Shown: positions 47,862 to 58,248 of the stretch, piece by piece
Position numbering within the stretch: position 1 is the first letter of the stretch
Layout: every line of letters starts with the position of its first letter
Program-made: the position numbers and the translations under genes
The notes under the pieces: generated by a model
Told to the model about the DNA's origin: nothing
The model's database searches: none
Seen by the model: the letters and a program-made list of their open reading frames with translations, nothing else
Source: Drechmeria coniospora
Lineage: Eukaryota > Ascomycota > Sordariomycetes > Hypocreales > Ophiocordycipitaceae
Reading direction: 5' to 3'
Assembly (NCBI RefSeq): GCF_001625195.1
Contig: NC_054391.1
Coordinates: 7,017,157 to 7,081,156 of the forward strand
Length of the DNA stretch: 64,000 nucleotides

Positions 47862-48895
47862 TCAGCTTGCCACCCGAGCCCCGAGCTTGCCTGTCGACAG
47901 GAATCCCCTGTTTCCCATTTCCCCCCTCCAGCCGATGCCCAAGACGCCAAAGGCAACTTTGCCGCCCGAGTCGGGACCGTCACCCCGTCCCTCCTTCTCC
48001 TCGACCACGAAACATACTTGCTCCACCTCGCCGGGATGCAGCACGGGCTTCTCGCTGTGGCTTGCCTCCCAGTTGCAGTCTTGATACTCGAATCCGTCCT
48101 CAAGCTCCATGATGACCTTTTCCAGCTGCGCCGGGCCCTCGCTGCAGTTCTCCAGCTGCGCCTCGAGCACCCATCTTCTCCGCCCCTCGCCGCTTGCTGG
48201 CAACGACCCGACCTTGGTACGTACGATGAGGGAAGCTTTGCAGATGAATTGATAGAGCTTCCTAAACGTCCTCGTCCGTCCGCTCGTCTCCGTCGCTTCG
48301 TAGTAGCTGACCGTCACGGCGAGCACGTGATTCCCCTCCTCCTTGAGATCGAACGAGACCACCTTTTGCAATGTCCCTCCGGCCGCGAGATCCGTCCCGC
48401 CCGTGGTGTTCGTCGTCGAGCCCGTCACGCCGGCGTTCGCCTCGAGCTTGTGGGCGGCGCCGAGGCCTGGCGTTTTCATCTCGGCCTCGATGCGCACATC
48501 GCGAATTTGCTTCGTCGCATCGGCCGGCAGGTCGTTGTTGGCGCAGAGCGTACAGCTGAACGTCTCGCCGACGTATGTCGAGCCAAACGACACGGGGAGG
48601 TTGAGGATCGGGCTCAGGAGAAAGGGCGACGAGTTGGTGTCGGCCGAGGAAGAGTAGGCGAGGGAGGCCGGCGCCGGAGCAGACTTGCTTGTCGTCGAGG
48701 AGAAGGGCGGCTCGATGGGGTACTGCGTCACGAGAGGAGGGCGCGAGAGTCTATGGCCATGGAAGCCAAGCACGACGTTAGCTTGCCGTCCGTCTCTCCT
48801 TCGCGTTGGCGGTAGACGGCTTGCCGTAGCACTTTGACCGAGACCGAGTGCGATTCCTTTATGGGGTCATGAGAGGGGTATCTCTGATGGCCCAT
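47862..48895 (-). CDS. TRAPPC13: Trafficking protein particle complex subunit 13 (DUF974)
   Basis: Subunit of TRAPPIII-type complexes in ER-Golgi traffic and autophagy. I read two exons: 48895-48825 and 48750-47862, 319 residues. Exon 1 (MGHQRYPSHDPIKESHSVSV then KVLR) is too short for simple frame scans, but joins the conserved LSRPPLVTQYPIEPPF exactly. The intron begins GC (CTACG then gcaagc) and ends ATAG, a GC-AG intron. Family landmarks follow: LNLPVSFGSTYVGETFSCTL, CANNDLP, VSFDLKEEGNHVLAVTVSYY, TFRKLYQFICKASLIVRTKV, LEAQLENCSEGPAQLEKV, FGVLGIGWRGEMGNRGFLST. The length is normal for fungal members. It stops 22 codons after the GIGW motif, as expected. Confidence 0.9.
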
Positions 48896-49897
48896 ATTGC
48901 CTGTTCGCCTCTCGTTGATTTGGCGACGTAGTCAAGTTTTTGTTGGAAGCTGGAAGCAAGGAAAGTGATCATGCCTGGCCCGTGTTGCGGATGACGTTGC
49001 AGGCGGCACGCACATGTGTACTCCGTACGGAGTATTGATGCTCCATAAGTGCTTGCGTCAAGTAATTACGCAGTAATACACCGTGCTTGTGCTCCGAATG
49101 TGCTGTAATTACTCAAGTACAGTAGTTATTTTCCAGGGCGATCACATAATATTACAGCAAATGTACAATCGACATGGTGAACTACAGTACTTACTACAGT
49201 ACTTACTGTACTAAGTACTTACTTAGGTAGCTTGCTATTAGCTAGCTACCTGCCTTATCGATAAAATCCTTGACCCGGAGTCGCAACTTCGACCTCGAAA
49301 GTTCCAGCATGAAATGCCCTGGAATTGCAAGATATTCGACGACGCATCATCCATGCTTAGACATCTGACAAACTAGCTGGGTCAAGACGTGAAAAAGAAT
49401 CAAATTGTCATCTGCACTCTGCACTGCATGCACATGGTAGCTTCGACTCCCCTTGCCACGCGAAACCCAGCCGACGACGACATCGTCTCCAGCAAGCACT
49501 ACTCCCATATTACCAATGCCCATCAACGCACATATTTCGCCCCTCGAGAGGTCTTGCATCCAGGTCAGAAACGGAATTGTCCTTAATTTCTGAGCTCTCC
49601 CGTGTCTCCAGTCCTCCAATCTTTGATCCGCTGCAATGTTTTGTCCTGCCCCGATATCCTATTCATCCGATACGACTTCGGGATATTGTCTATGGCCTTC
49701 TCCTGTATGGCATCTTTTCATCGTCAAAGAAATGCTGGCGCACTAGCGATAGTCGCAGCAACTTCTCTGCACGCCCATCGGGACCCATACTTCTAATCAT
49801 GTTCACGTTGGTCGGCGTTTTAGGTCCGCGCCCCCCGTGACAAAAGCTGAAGTCTTCCACTCGAAACTGCACACCCGATACTCCGTTGGATACTGCT
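48896..49897. repeat. Spacer with a small GTAC island and a 16-bp palindrome
   Basis: 49013-49240 carries island words, including the perfect palindrome TACTCCGTACGGAGTA at 49019-49034 and CTACAGTACTTACTACAGTA near 49180. The remainder (49240-49897) is ordinary spacer and the 3' side of the KH-protein gene. No gene is seen. Confidence 0.6.
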
Positions 49898-51994
49898 TCA
49901 CAGGCCGGGAGGGGGAGGAACCTGGGATATGGAGTCAGCCAAATATAGAGCCACGAAAGAAGACAGCAAGGGATCGACCTACCGCGTTGTAGTCGCCCCC
50001 AGAGGAGGGAGGAGGCGGCGGAGGCGGAGGCGGGTTCGACCCTGGTGCGGTCGGGGTTACGTCGGAAGGCGGAGGCGGAGGCGGAGGCGCCGCGTCGCTC
50101 GGAGGGGGAGGCGGAGCGCCCGGACTCTGCCCTTGGCCCTGGCCCTGGCCCTGTCCATAGTAGTAGTTGTACCACGCAACGTAGCTATTGTAGTTGCATC
50201 GTCAGTCCCAACTCTCGTTCCCGAGCAGCTCTCTCGAGACTCACTTGGCGTAGCCTCCGTACTGCGCATACGGGTCGGCGCCGTTGGCATAGTACTGCGC
50301 GTACTGCGACCAGTCGGTGGAACCAGCGGTGCTGTTGGCGTTGTTGGCACCGCTGGGGCTTCCAGGCGCCGCCGCATCGCCGGATCCATGCCGGCCATAG
50401 GAGGAATGCGAAGACTGGTGATCGTGAGATCTGCCACCGCGATAATAGTCTCCCCCACCGCCGCCGCCGTAGCTACCACGATCGTCGGAACGCGGTGGTC
50501 GGTTCTTGTGGGCTTCATGCTGCTCCTTGACAGAGTCGACCAAGTCCTGGCAGAGCCCTTTGGCCTTTTCCACCATCTGGATTTCTGGTCCACTGCCCGA
50601 GGGGGGGCGGGGGAGTTAGCGACCGCTCTATACGTTGGGGATGCGCCATACGCACGTCACGTGAAGGAACATTTCCTCCTCGCTCTCGGCATTGGTGGAA
50701 TATTCCACGTAACCGGATCCGCGGCCCTTGATCTGCACACGGCAACCCGTCTCGTTTTGAATATGCTTCACATAGGAGCCGCCCGAGCCGACGATCTGAG
50801 CACGGATGTTGAAGCCGGGCATCGACTCAAGGCCGATTGGCACCTTGTCCTCGGGCCACTTGCGCTGCGGAGGGCCGGCTGTCAGCACCGCCAACCCCCA
50901 ACTCATGCACGACCTGCCCTTCGAACGACGACGGAAGCAACGGAGTCGGGAAGCTTACTCGGCCAAACTCGTCACGCTCCACATGCGGTTGCTCCTGGTC
51001 TCGTCTCCTGAACCGCCGTTCATCCACCAACTGGGGGAGATCTTGCTGAAGGAGCTCCTGTATCTTGGCCACGGCAGCGTCCAAGCCTTCCTTGGTGCGG
51101 CTGGTGACGTGCAGGTACAGAGGCGGGTTCTGGGACATGGTCAGCATCGTTCGACGACACGCCGAATTCTGGAAAGGGGTTTCGGAACACACCGCAGCAG
51201 TCGCCATGTTCTTGTTCGGATAGTAACTGCCACGGGTAGTTACGTCTTGGGGCAAATTAACACACGTGTATGAGGGAATATCTCATGCAGGGGTTCGTTG
51301 CATACCAGCACCGGTTTCGTCCTTGATCTAGTGGAGAGGTGTTAGCAGGAAAGGAAGAAGGGGATGCGCATACGAGCTCAGGGCTGCGCCGTCCTTGGGT
51401 TCACAGCGCAGCACATCAGGCGCCGCATATGCCTAGGCTGGAGCGAATCTGGAGAATCAGTGGGATGTCAAGAGCAGTAATTACCATATTCTGAGCAGGG
51501 TATTTGGTGAGCGTGTAGCGATTTCGAAAGTCGTTGATTTCGATGTCTTTGATGAAGTCGCCGTCCGAAACGTACATTTCGCCATCGATTTGCCGATGAG
51601 TGACCGAGGCAGACGAGGGAGCCGTGGCTTTTGCCGACGATGGCGGCGCCGAGGCCTGCTCGGACCTGATGGGCGGTACGTCGACGTGCTGAATACCTTT
51701 GCGAGCCTGGAGCTGCGCATTGATTCGGGCCGCGGCCGCGGCTGCCCAGCAAGGTCAGCATAGTGTCGAGAGGACGTACGAAGGATAAGACGCACCAGCG
51801 GCGGCTGCGGGATCGACAGACGGCTTCCTGGGCTCGGGCGTATCCTGCGAGCGAGGGCTGCGATCGCGAGCGTCGGCTGTGCGGTGGGCTGGTGGCGAGC
51901 GGGAGCGTCGGTCGAATCGAGAGCTTTTTCTCGGCTCCGGCTCCTTCTGGTCGAAGCGAGAACGCTTGGTCGATGGGTGCTCTGCGTCAGCCAT
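49898..51994 (-). CDS. KH-domain RNA-binding protein, KHDC4/BLOM7-like
   Basis: Related to animal KHDC4 (BLOM7, KIAA0907), which associates with spliceosome components. Minus-strand exons are 51994-51796, 51741-51485, 51327-51306, 51245-51193, 51129-50959, 50864-50656, 50592-50245, 50184-49983 and 49921-49898, giving 494 residues. The N terminus is an SR-like charged segment (KRSRFDQKEPEPRKSSRFDR). A first KH-like unit contains TTRGSYYPNKNMAT and PPLYLHVTSRTKEGLDAAV. The second KH has IRAQIVGSGGSYVKHIQNET with the G-x-G-G loop, then GCRVQIKGRGSGYVEY. The tail is Gly/Tyr/Gln-rich with proline tracts and ends VPPPPGL. Exon 3 is a 22-nt micro-exon; exon 9 encodes only seven complete codons and the stop. 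The 63-bp fifth-exon-side intron is in frame, but removing it joins ATAA to NPPLYLHV as expected. Confidence 0.92.
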
Positions 51995-53284
51995 GATGAG
52001 CAGGTGATTGGGAGCCTTATTTTCCCGATCGGTAGAGGTTGTCGATCTCGGTCGTTGAGGCCAGGCTGTGGTTTCGGATGGATTCCGAATGGATGGGTGA
52101 GGGAATCCAATCCGCGAAAGATGGCAGAGCGGAGGCTATGGAGTGTTAAGGCGAGCCCAAGGTCACCTGGAGAATCACTCGTATGTATCTGTAAACATAC
52201 GTAAATGTGAAAACGGGGCGAGCTGGACCTGATGAAGTGGATTGAGCACCAGAATTAATCATGCCTGCAGGCAGACAACGGGCAAAATGGAGACCTTATT
52301 TTTAGAGAGGTCTCCCTCCCGTGACTTTCTTAGGCCCACTTTCTAGACGCAAAATTCCCGGCCCAAGCCAAGTACAGGACACCTGCCTCTCACATAACTT
52401 GGATTGTGAACACAATCACCATGGTATACGGTAGCTTGCCAATACTGTTGAAAGTTGAAAAGGAGTAGTTGCTGCAAAAGTGTGACTATGGATCATGGGA
52501 AGTTCAATGAATAAAATCTTGAACGGCCAGAATTGATGCTCACACGATGCAGTGTACAGTATGTGTACACTCTACGGAGTATGTACTGTACGGAGCTTTA
52601 CCTGAAATACAGTGTTTGCCTTAGTGTACTTGGTTATACTTGCAACGATTGCGGTGGTACGTACTACGTGCACTGTACAGCACTGTACATGCTGTACATG
52701 TACAGTACGGAGTAGTCGTAGTCGCGATGTACTTAAGGACAGAGTATTACTCGTTACAGTACGGAGTCATAGGTGAAGGTACGGACACGATTAATACAAG
52801 CACTGTGCCAGAAGTATTCCAGTACGACGCTGCAAATGCTCACGTAAGTATTCGATACATGTGCAGAGATTGGTACTAGGTATTAATGCCATCAATTGCT
52901 TATCGTAGCACATGTACCGACTACTTACTTCAGCACCACCCTACAGTACGGAGTACAGGAGCTCCGCCAGGACTACGGAGTAGTAAGCATGCCGTTCTTG
53001 GCAGGTATTATCTGTTGCGTGCGGGGCAGTGACCAACCCTGGGCGACGCTCAGTTCAGACGACCTCCCACTCGGCACCTTCACTAATCGTATTCCGGCCA
53101 TCCGCCCCAACACCCCCAACATTGTCCACCAACACCCTCTGTCCCCTTTGAATCCCATTCTCGCACCGTCGGGCTTGTAGCGAACGCTGAATGCGGCATA
53201 CTGCGGCCTTGCACGACCGACTGCAAGAGCCGTGAGGTGCAATCCAGCATCTCGATACAGTGTTGTCAGTGTACAGCCTCCGTC
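51995..53284. other. Divergent spacer between the KH-protein and TAG1-like genes
   Basis: 51995-52520 is probably the promoter of the KH-protein gene (-). 52545-52985 is a small GTAC island with TACGGAGTA-type words near 52572, 52705, 52760 and 52950. 52990-53284 lies just before the TAG1-like start and is ordinary in composition. No gene is seen. Confidence 0.55.
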
Positions 53285-56012
53285 ATGCCCAGCAAACGAA
53301 AGCCTGCCGTCTCTCGAGCGGCAGAGACCGACGAAGACGAATATTTGCCGGATGAGACCTCCCCCCTTCTCTCGGATCAGCAAGAAGATGATGGCGACGT
53401 CGACCAACCCGCAGTCTCGACGACGACCCGAGCGAAGAAGTCGAAGGGAGAACGACGCAAATCGCGATGGCCGTCCTTCATCGCCATCATCGTCCTTGCC
53501 GCTCTCGTCATCTCCATCATCGTTCTCGGCTTCATAGTCCCTCCAGCTGTTCAGGAGTATGTCGAAAAGAGCGTCATCATCGAACCTACGAGCCTGTCGC
53601 TCGAGTCCTTGACCGCCGACGGCGTTCGCATCCGTGTCCAGGCCCACTTTCGTCTCGATGGATCCCGTGTTGCCGATGAGAACGCGCAGCGGATCGGTAG
53701 GATTGCCACAAGCATCATACGACGGTTCGGCGCCGGCGAGACGAAGCTGGACGTTCGCCTTCCTCAGTACGGCAACAATCTCCTCGGCACCGCCGTTGTG
53801 CCCCCCCTCTCCGTCGATCTGGTGGATGGGCATAACAATGAGTTGGATTTCGTGACCGATGTTGTGCCCGGAAACCCCGACACCGTGCGCAATGTTGTCA
53901 ATGATTGGTTGAAGGGCAATCTCAATCAACTCAAAGTGTCAGGACGCGCAACCCTGAGTCTCAGTGCTGGGTTTATACCCCTTGGAACGCACGACGTGCT
54001 GGAATCTATGGTTTTTGAAGGTTCATCTCTCTACAGAACATTTGCCTCCTTGTATTTTGGACAGAAGACAATTGCCTAGATTAATCATAACCGAAAGTCG
54101 GCTAATGGACTCGCAGCCCACGAGATTCCGTCGCTCCCCGAGTACAAGATAGAACAGCTCGTTTTTCATGATGTCCCTGTCGGTGACGACGGCCAGATGG
54201 GCGTTGGTGCCAACGTCACCGTCACATTGCGCAACGACTACCCCGTGGCGCTGACCGTCCCGTCGCTTGGCTTTGAAGTCCTTGTTCCCAACTGCGATCC
54301 ATCAGAGCCCAACATCAAGGTCGCCTCGGCCGTCACAACCGTCATTGACATCCGTTCGAAATCCAAAGTCACCGCCGAGGCGAAAGGGGTCATGCGCGAA
54401 TTGCCCGAGTCTCTGACGAAAGCCTGCCCGAACACAAAGTTATCCCCATTGGACAGCTTCATGGAGCGCTACCTTCATGACGAGACAGCACAAGTGTTCG
54501 TCCGCGGCGACCCGTCAGGTCTCGCCGATGTCCCCGACTGGGCTGGCGAACTCCTCACGAGCATCACCGTTCCCATCGGCTTCCCCGGTCGTTCCTTGGA
54601 TAACTTCATCCGAAACTTCTCGTTAACCGACGTCGACTTCAAGCTGCCCAGCCCCATTGCCGATCCCAATGGCCCGGACAGCAATCCTCGCGTGTCCGGA
54701 ACAGTCCAGGTCTTGGCAGCGTTGCCGCCGGGCTTGAACATCGACCTCACTGTTGACCGCCTGAGGGCGAACGGCACCCTGTACTACAAGTCTCGGAAGT
54801 TTGGAGAGCTGCACCTTGATAAATGGCAAAAGGCCCACTCGACCATCACCCCGGGCCGTGAGGACGAAGAAGACATCATCGCCATCATCTCTCGTATTGT
54901 CGACGCTCCCGTCAAGATTACCAACGGCGAAATTTTCAGAGACATTGTGCAGAAGCTTCTCTTTGGCGACAAGGATATCCTTCTCGACGTCGAAGCTTCC
55001 GTCGATGTTGAGATCACGACGGTACTGGGCAAGTTGATTGTGAAAGATGTCCCTGCTGAGGGCAAGGTGCCAGTCAAACGTCCGTCTTCGAGTTGGTAGT
55101 TTTGTATGTCTGCTTGTGGGAACCAAGCAAAACGCTCCGTTCACACACAGGCGCTGCACATCGGTGTTGCTGACGACCGTTGCAGACATACCCGGTCGCA
55201 CCATCGGGGCTCTTCAGCCGCAGATTCGCGATGTTCGAATTGTAAACACCTCTCATACCGGCGTACTGTTGCAAGCAGCGGTTCGTGTGACGAATCCTAC
55301 GCCATATTCGGCGACGGTACCATACGTCAGCCTTCACATCATGAAGGATGGGCTCCTGATTGGAGAGGCCATCGCCAAAGATATTCATCTTCGGCTTGGA
55401 GACAGCTCCGACATAAAAATAAGTCTGACTTGGGATCCCCTGACGTTTGGGGGGGAGACAGCGCGACGCGTCAGTCGTCGACTGCTGTCCGAATATCTCT
55501 CCGGAAAGAACACAACCATCGAAGTCAGAAGTCATCGCGGGACCATTCCAGCAATACCCATCCTTGGGGAGGCGCTCTCCAAGATCAACATCACACTCGA
55601 CACGCCTCGGATAAAGCTGCCAGAGGGGGACGACGACAGCGAGGGCCAAGGCTTCGTGCGACACGCCACCTTCCACCTCCTCTCATCAACGGCCACGTTC
55701 ATGCTTGCGTCGCCGCTTCGCCGCGACACTGCCCACATTGAGCACATCAACGCGACGGCCTTTTACAACCATACCGAGCCAGTCGGGGAGATCCTGCACG
55801 AGGAACCCTTTGACGCACCGCCCGGAATATCGCAAACACCGCGGTTATCGGTCGAATGGTCCACATCACATGTTGGCTTTGACAAGCTCAAGGAAGCCCT
55901 CGGCGGCACGCTGGAGCTTGACGCAGTGGCAGACGTCACCGTCAGGTTGGGAAACTGGGTTGAGAAGGTAAAATATGAGGGAAAAGGCATCGGCGCAAAA
56001 ATATCTCTGTAG
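53285..56012 (+). CDS. TAG1: Vacuolar-type membrane protein, DUF3712 (TAG1/YLR173W-like)
   Basis: Large single-pass membrane protein of the DUF3712 family; the yeast member Tag1 sits on the vacuole and is linked to autophagy termination. Exons 53285-54020, 54117-55091 and 55186-56012 give 845 residues; the total is in frame, but both donors are weak (GTTCAT and GTTGGT), so the second junction is approximate. The cytosolic N terminus is acidic and contains DETSPLL, an acidic dileucine signal, then a Lys/Arg cluster (RAKKSKGERRKSR) and a transmembrane helix at about 64-86. The rest is lumenal beta-rich LEA-like repeats (VTVTLRNDYPVALTVPSLGF; VRVTNPTPYSATVPYVSLHI) with several N-glycosylation sequons. 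Some databases label this family pre-rRNA processing protein, for which I see no support here. It converges on SNU66. Confidence 0.85.
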
Positions 56013-56196
56013 ACTGCGTTGCACTTGTCACCATTATAGAGGAGGCATTTTCGGCCTCTCGGCGTTTGGGACTGAATATAGACAGGCTGAGCTATGGTAC
56101 AGTGTGATGTCAAGTGCGACCATGGCTTCGCCCGGATGTTTCTGGAGCAAAGTATGTATGAGACGCAGTTAGTTGGGACCGGCGGCCGTCGTCGGT

Positions 56197-58248
56197 CTAG
56201 ATGAGCCGAACGCCGGCCTCCTTGCGCTTTTTGAGCTGCTGGGCCGTCGCCGCGTTCATGCCGCCATTCTGGTTGGGGTCGAAAAGACTCTGGGCCTCGC
56301 GTCTCTTCTCGTCCTCGATCTGCTTGAGCTTCTTCTCCGTCTTTCCCTTGCCGCTGCCCTTGCCGTGGAACTGGTGGCTGAGGTGCTTGAAAGCCTCCTT
56401 GCGGTCCAGACTCCGACCATGCTCGTCCGTGTAGGTGAGCTCGACGTTGGGCTTGTAATTTGACGATATCAGCTCCGCCATCTTTCGCGAAAACTGGTGC
56501 TCGCGCCACGCGTTTTGCTGTCGCGCGTATTCTTCCCTGTCTGCCTTGGACATGCGGTCTAGCTTGCCGCTGGACCGGTCCCGCTCCCGCTGCTGTCGGG
56601 ATTTCTCATCCAGCTCCTCCTCCAGCTCCCGTTTTTTTCTCATGAATTCTTGACGCCCGAGATGGTTCTGGAACGTGCTCTCCCCCCGAGACTCTTCAAT
56701 CAAGCCTCGCTCCCGCAGCAGCGAAAGAGCCGCACCCATGCCGCTTCCGACGGCCTTTTCCTCCTCGACAGCTTTGTCCGTATCTTCCGGCTCAAGTAGC
56801 ACCCCGTCCGAGACTGTTCCATCGTGGGTGTTTACCACGTCATCCATCGGGACATCTTCATCTGCGCCGTTGCTTTGGTGCTGCGACCCAGTGTTCGGTT
56901 TCCTCTCTTCGTCCGAATTTTGCTGCCTGGGTTTCTGTTCTTTTTCCTCACTTCGCTTGCTCAGACCGGCGACAAATTCCGATATCTCCCCGATGACGAG
57001 ACCTTTGCTCCGGGCGTCATCGGTGCCCTCGGAATCGTCTGCTAGTTCCTTGAGCTGCTTTGCAATGTCCTCTGGCCGAGTTTTCTTGCGCTTTTTCAGG
57101 ACACTTCTTCTCTGCATTGCCAAAGAGGCTTGAAGATCCTCGTCATCTACAAACTCATCCGCCGCCGCTTGTCGCTTTTTGCCGAAGCCGGCATCCCTTG
57201 CGTCGGTGTCCATCGCATCGGCGTCGGTGTCGGGAGGCGCTAATGGGAAGCTGTCGTCTTCGTCGTGTTGCCTCTGCCTCACCCCCCTAGTCTTCCTTTT
57301 CTTGGGCTTCTTGATCTTGATCTCGGATGGCGCCAGATAGTCGGAGGAGACGGGTGCGTCGCCTATGTTTGACGGTGTTAGCTTCGAACCACCGGCGGGG
57401 TTATTCCACGGGCGCGTACCAACTACATCGTCCAGGCTGATAGTTTGTACTTTGCTCGCTCTTTGGGCCGGTTGTCCCAGAATGTCGGAGAGCTCGGCGA
57501 TTGCCCCATCCGAGTCGAGGGTGAACTTTTTCCTCTTCTTGCCAACAATCTCCTCGTCGTACTGGGCCAAGATGCCGTGATCTTCCTCGTCGTCTTGAGC
57601 ATTGTTGGGGTTGTAGCCAAATCGCTGCTTCTTAAGATCCAGCCTCTCGGTGAGCTTCTCTTGGTCTCGGATGTCAAGGTTTTCCAGCTCGTCGCCCTCC
57701 TCCTCGTTTTCGTCGATGGTGGTATCCTTGAGCGTGAGAACCTGCTCGTCTCCTTCCAGGAAGGCGGACGAGTCGTGGGCGACCTTCATGCCGGCAAGAT
57801 CCCTGGAAGTGTACTGAATGGCGGCCGCCGCCTCCTCTTCCGCGGCCGCCAACTCGTCCTCCAGCTTTCTGGCCTTGCTAATCTTCTTGAGGCGCTTTTT
57901 CTGGCCCATCAGCCACGATTTAGCATCGAGATCGCCTCCCTGGCTGTCATCGCCGAGCCCTTGACCTTCGACGAGGGCGAAACGCTGTGCCTTTTCGCGA
58001 GCCTTTCGCACGGCCGCAGCTCTTTCCTCCCGCTTCTTCTTCTGGACTTCTGAGTCCATGTGGCTCTTGTAGTTGTCGTAGGCCTGGGCCTGTCGAGTTT
58101 CCAGGGTGCTTCCCTCGACCTCGGCATCGCTGTCGGAGACATCGCTTTGTCCATTTTCTTGTTGCGTGTCGGCTCCGGGGACGGGCAAGGGCTTCATGCC
58201 CAGGGAGATCCGGATTCGGTTCGTCTCTTCGATTGTAGCGGCGTCCAT
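56197..58248 (-). CDS. SNU66: U4/U6.U5 tri-snRNP protein Snu66 (SART1)
   Basis: Tri-snRNP component needed for spliceosome activation. Intronless, 683 residues. The N terminus TIEETNRIRISLGMKPLPV matches the Hub1-interaction (HIND) type of motif. The body is a charged, coiled SART-1 domain: QVLTLKDTTIDENEEEGDEL, LDIRDQEKLTERLDLKKQRF, KKRKKFTLDSDGAI, a Lys-rich stretch KIKKPKKRKTRG, and the conserved C-terminal part SGMGAALSLLRERGLIEES, MSKADREEYARQQNAWREHQ and VELTYTDEHGRSLDRKEAFK. The tail LKKRKEAGVRLI is typical for fungal Snu66. Only 184 bp separate its stop from that of the TAG1-like gene. Upstream (minus direction) the first 60 bp before the ATG are ordinary. Confidence 0.95.
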   Translation of the reverse strand: MDAATIEETNRIRISLGMKPLPVPGADTQQENGQSDVSDSDAEVEGSTLETRQAQAYDNYKSHMDSEVQKKKREERAAAVRKAREKAQRFALVEGQGLGDDSQGGDLDAKSWLMGQKKRLKKISKARKLEDELAAAEEEAAAAIQYTSRDLAGMKVAHDSSAFLEGDEQVLTLKDTTIDENEEEGDELENLDIRDQEKLTERLDLKKQRFGYNPNNAQDDEEDHGILAQYDEEIVGKKRKKFTLDSDGAIAELSDILGQPAQRASKVQTISLDDVVGTRPWNNPAGGSKLTPSNIGDAPVSSDYLAPSEIKIKKPKKRKTRGVRQRQHDEDDSFPLAPPDTDADAMDTDARDAGFGKKRQAAADEFVDDEDLQASLAMQRRSVLKKRKKTRPEDIAKQLKELADDSEGTDDARSKGLVIGEISEFVAGLSKRSEEKEQKPRQQNSDEERKPNTGSQHQSNGADEDVPMDDVVNTHDGTVSDGVLLEPEDTDKAVEEEKAVGSGMGAALSLLRERGLIEESRGESTFQNHLGRQEFMRKKRELEEELDEKSRQQRERDRSSGKLDRMSKADREEYARQQNAWREHQFSRKMAELISSNYKPNVELTYTDEHGRSLDRKEAFKHLSHQFHGKGSGKGKTEKKLKQIEDEKRREAQSLFDPNQNGGMNAATAQQLKKRKEAGVRLI

